In this document: in pieces, positions 63,862 through 64,000 of the stretch
How positions within the stretch are numbered: position 1 is the first letter of the stretch
Layout: every line of letters begins with the position of its first letter
Assembly: GCA_963844865.1 (NCBI GenBank)
Contig: CAWJPY010000009.1
Coordinates: 62,001-126,000, forward strand
DNA from: CAWJPY01 sp963844865
GTDB lineage: Bacteria > Acidobacteriota > Thermoanaerobaculia > Thermoanaerobaculales > Sulfomarinibacteraceae
Direction of reading: 5' to 3'
DNA length: 64,000 bases
Made by a program: the position numbers and the translations under genes
The notes under the pieces: model-generated
Seen by the model: only the letters and a program-made list of their open reading frames with translations
The model's database searches: none
What the model was told of the DNA's origin: nothing

Positions 63862-64000
63862 ATGATCGAGCACAGCGAGAACCACCTCTTCACCGCCACC
63901 ACCGGTTCGGTGAGGACCGTGACCTTCAACCGCCCGAGGAAGAAGAACGCCTTCACCCTGGACATGTACGGCAGGCTGGCAGATGCCCTGGAGCACGCGG
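63862..64000 (+). CDS. enoyl-CoA hydratase/isomerase, N-terminal fragment
   Basis: First 46 residues of a crotonase-fold enzyme, cut by the window edge: MIEHSENHLFTATTGSVRTV, TFNRPRKKNAFTLDMYGRLA. The NRPxKxNA stretch is the usual N-terminal signature of the family. ATG 63862. Likely part of the same fatty-acid degradation set. Confidence 0.8.
   Translation, partial: MIEHSENHLFTATTGSVRTVTFNRPRKKNAFTLDMYGRLADALEHA

Overview
This is a 64 kb stretch of a GC-rich (roughly two-thirds G+C) bacterial chromosome, almost fully coding on both strands. A TonB-dependent outer-membrane receptor, lipoprotein signal peptides and periplasmic enzymes point to a diderm (Gram-negative) heterotroph. The gene mix (many acyl-CoA enzymes, an ATP-driven 2-hydroxyacyl-CoA dehydratase/benzoyl-CoA-reductase-type enzyme, 4-hydroxybutyryl-CoA dehydratase, a selenoprotein, a sigma-54 activator) fits Acidobacteriota or a deltaproteobacterium-like lineage. 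No rRNA, tRNA, CRISPR array, phage or insertion sequence was seen, so the lineage stays open.

Region 1 (1-12259) looks like a phytate/inositol utilisation locus. A minus-strand operon holds a TonB receptor, two inositol-dehydrogenase-type Gfo/Idh/MocA enzymes, an organophosphate-antiporter-like MFS carrier and a PfkB sugar kinase cut by the window edge. Divergent from it are a LacI-type repressor and a lipoprotein beta-propeller phytase. Three exact copies of the palindrome TGGAACGTTCCA lie in the divergent region. A sugar ABC importer (ATPase, plus a permease fused to its binding protein) converges on the phytase. Inferred scheme: the receptor brings in phytate, the phytase strips phosphate, the ABC or MFS carrier imports the product, and dehydrogenases and kinase start catabolism.

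Region 2 (12593-33526) is mixed CoA and redox metabolism: FAD-linked oxidase, alcohol dehydrogenases, amidase, ADP-forming acyl-CoA synthetase, pirin, acyl-CoA dehydrogenase, nitronate monooxygenase, acyl-ACP thioesterase, NRDE protein, and a four-gene operon (27-31 kb) for a two-subunit dehydratase/reductase, its ATP-dependent activase (frameshifted here) and a 3-hydroxyacyl-CoA dehydrogenase. A haloalkane dehalogenase closes the region.

Region 3 (33895-49467) holds two paralogous helix-turn-helix/ferredoxin proteins, a CotA-like multicopper oxidase, an FKBP isomerase, a PilZ protein, a sigma-54 regulator, a 4-hydroxybutyryl-CoA dehydratase broken by four single-base indels, a D-2-hydroxyacid dehydrogenase, a MaoC hydratase and a GrdB-like protein read through an in-frame UGA (selenocysteine) followed by a bacterial SECIS-like hairpin. 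Intergenic repeats and minisatellites cluster here.

Region 4 (49811-64000) is a fatty-acid beta-oxidation block led by a TetR-family regulator with a clear sigma-70 promoter: thiolase, fused hydratase/3-hydroxyacyl-CoA dehydrogenase, EtfB, EtfA, a membrane Fe-S Etf:quinone oxidoreductase, two acyl-CoA dehydrogenases, an acyl-CoA ligase, a carboxylesterase and the start of an enoyl-CoA hydratase. Together these activate acids, oxidise them and pass the electrons to the quinone pool.
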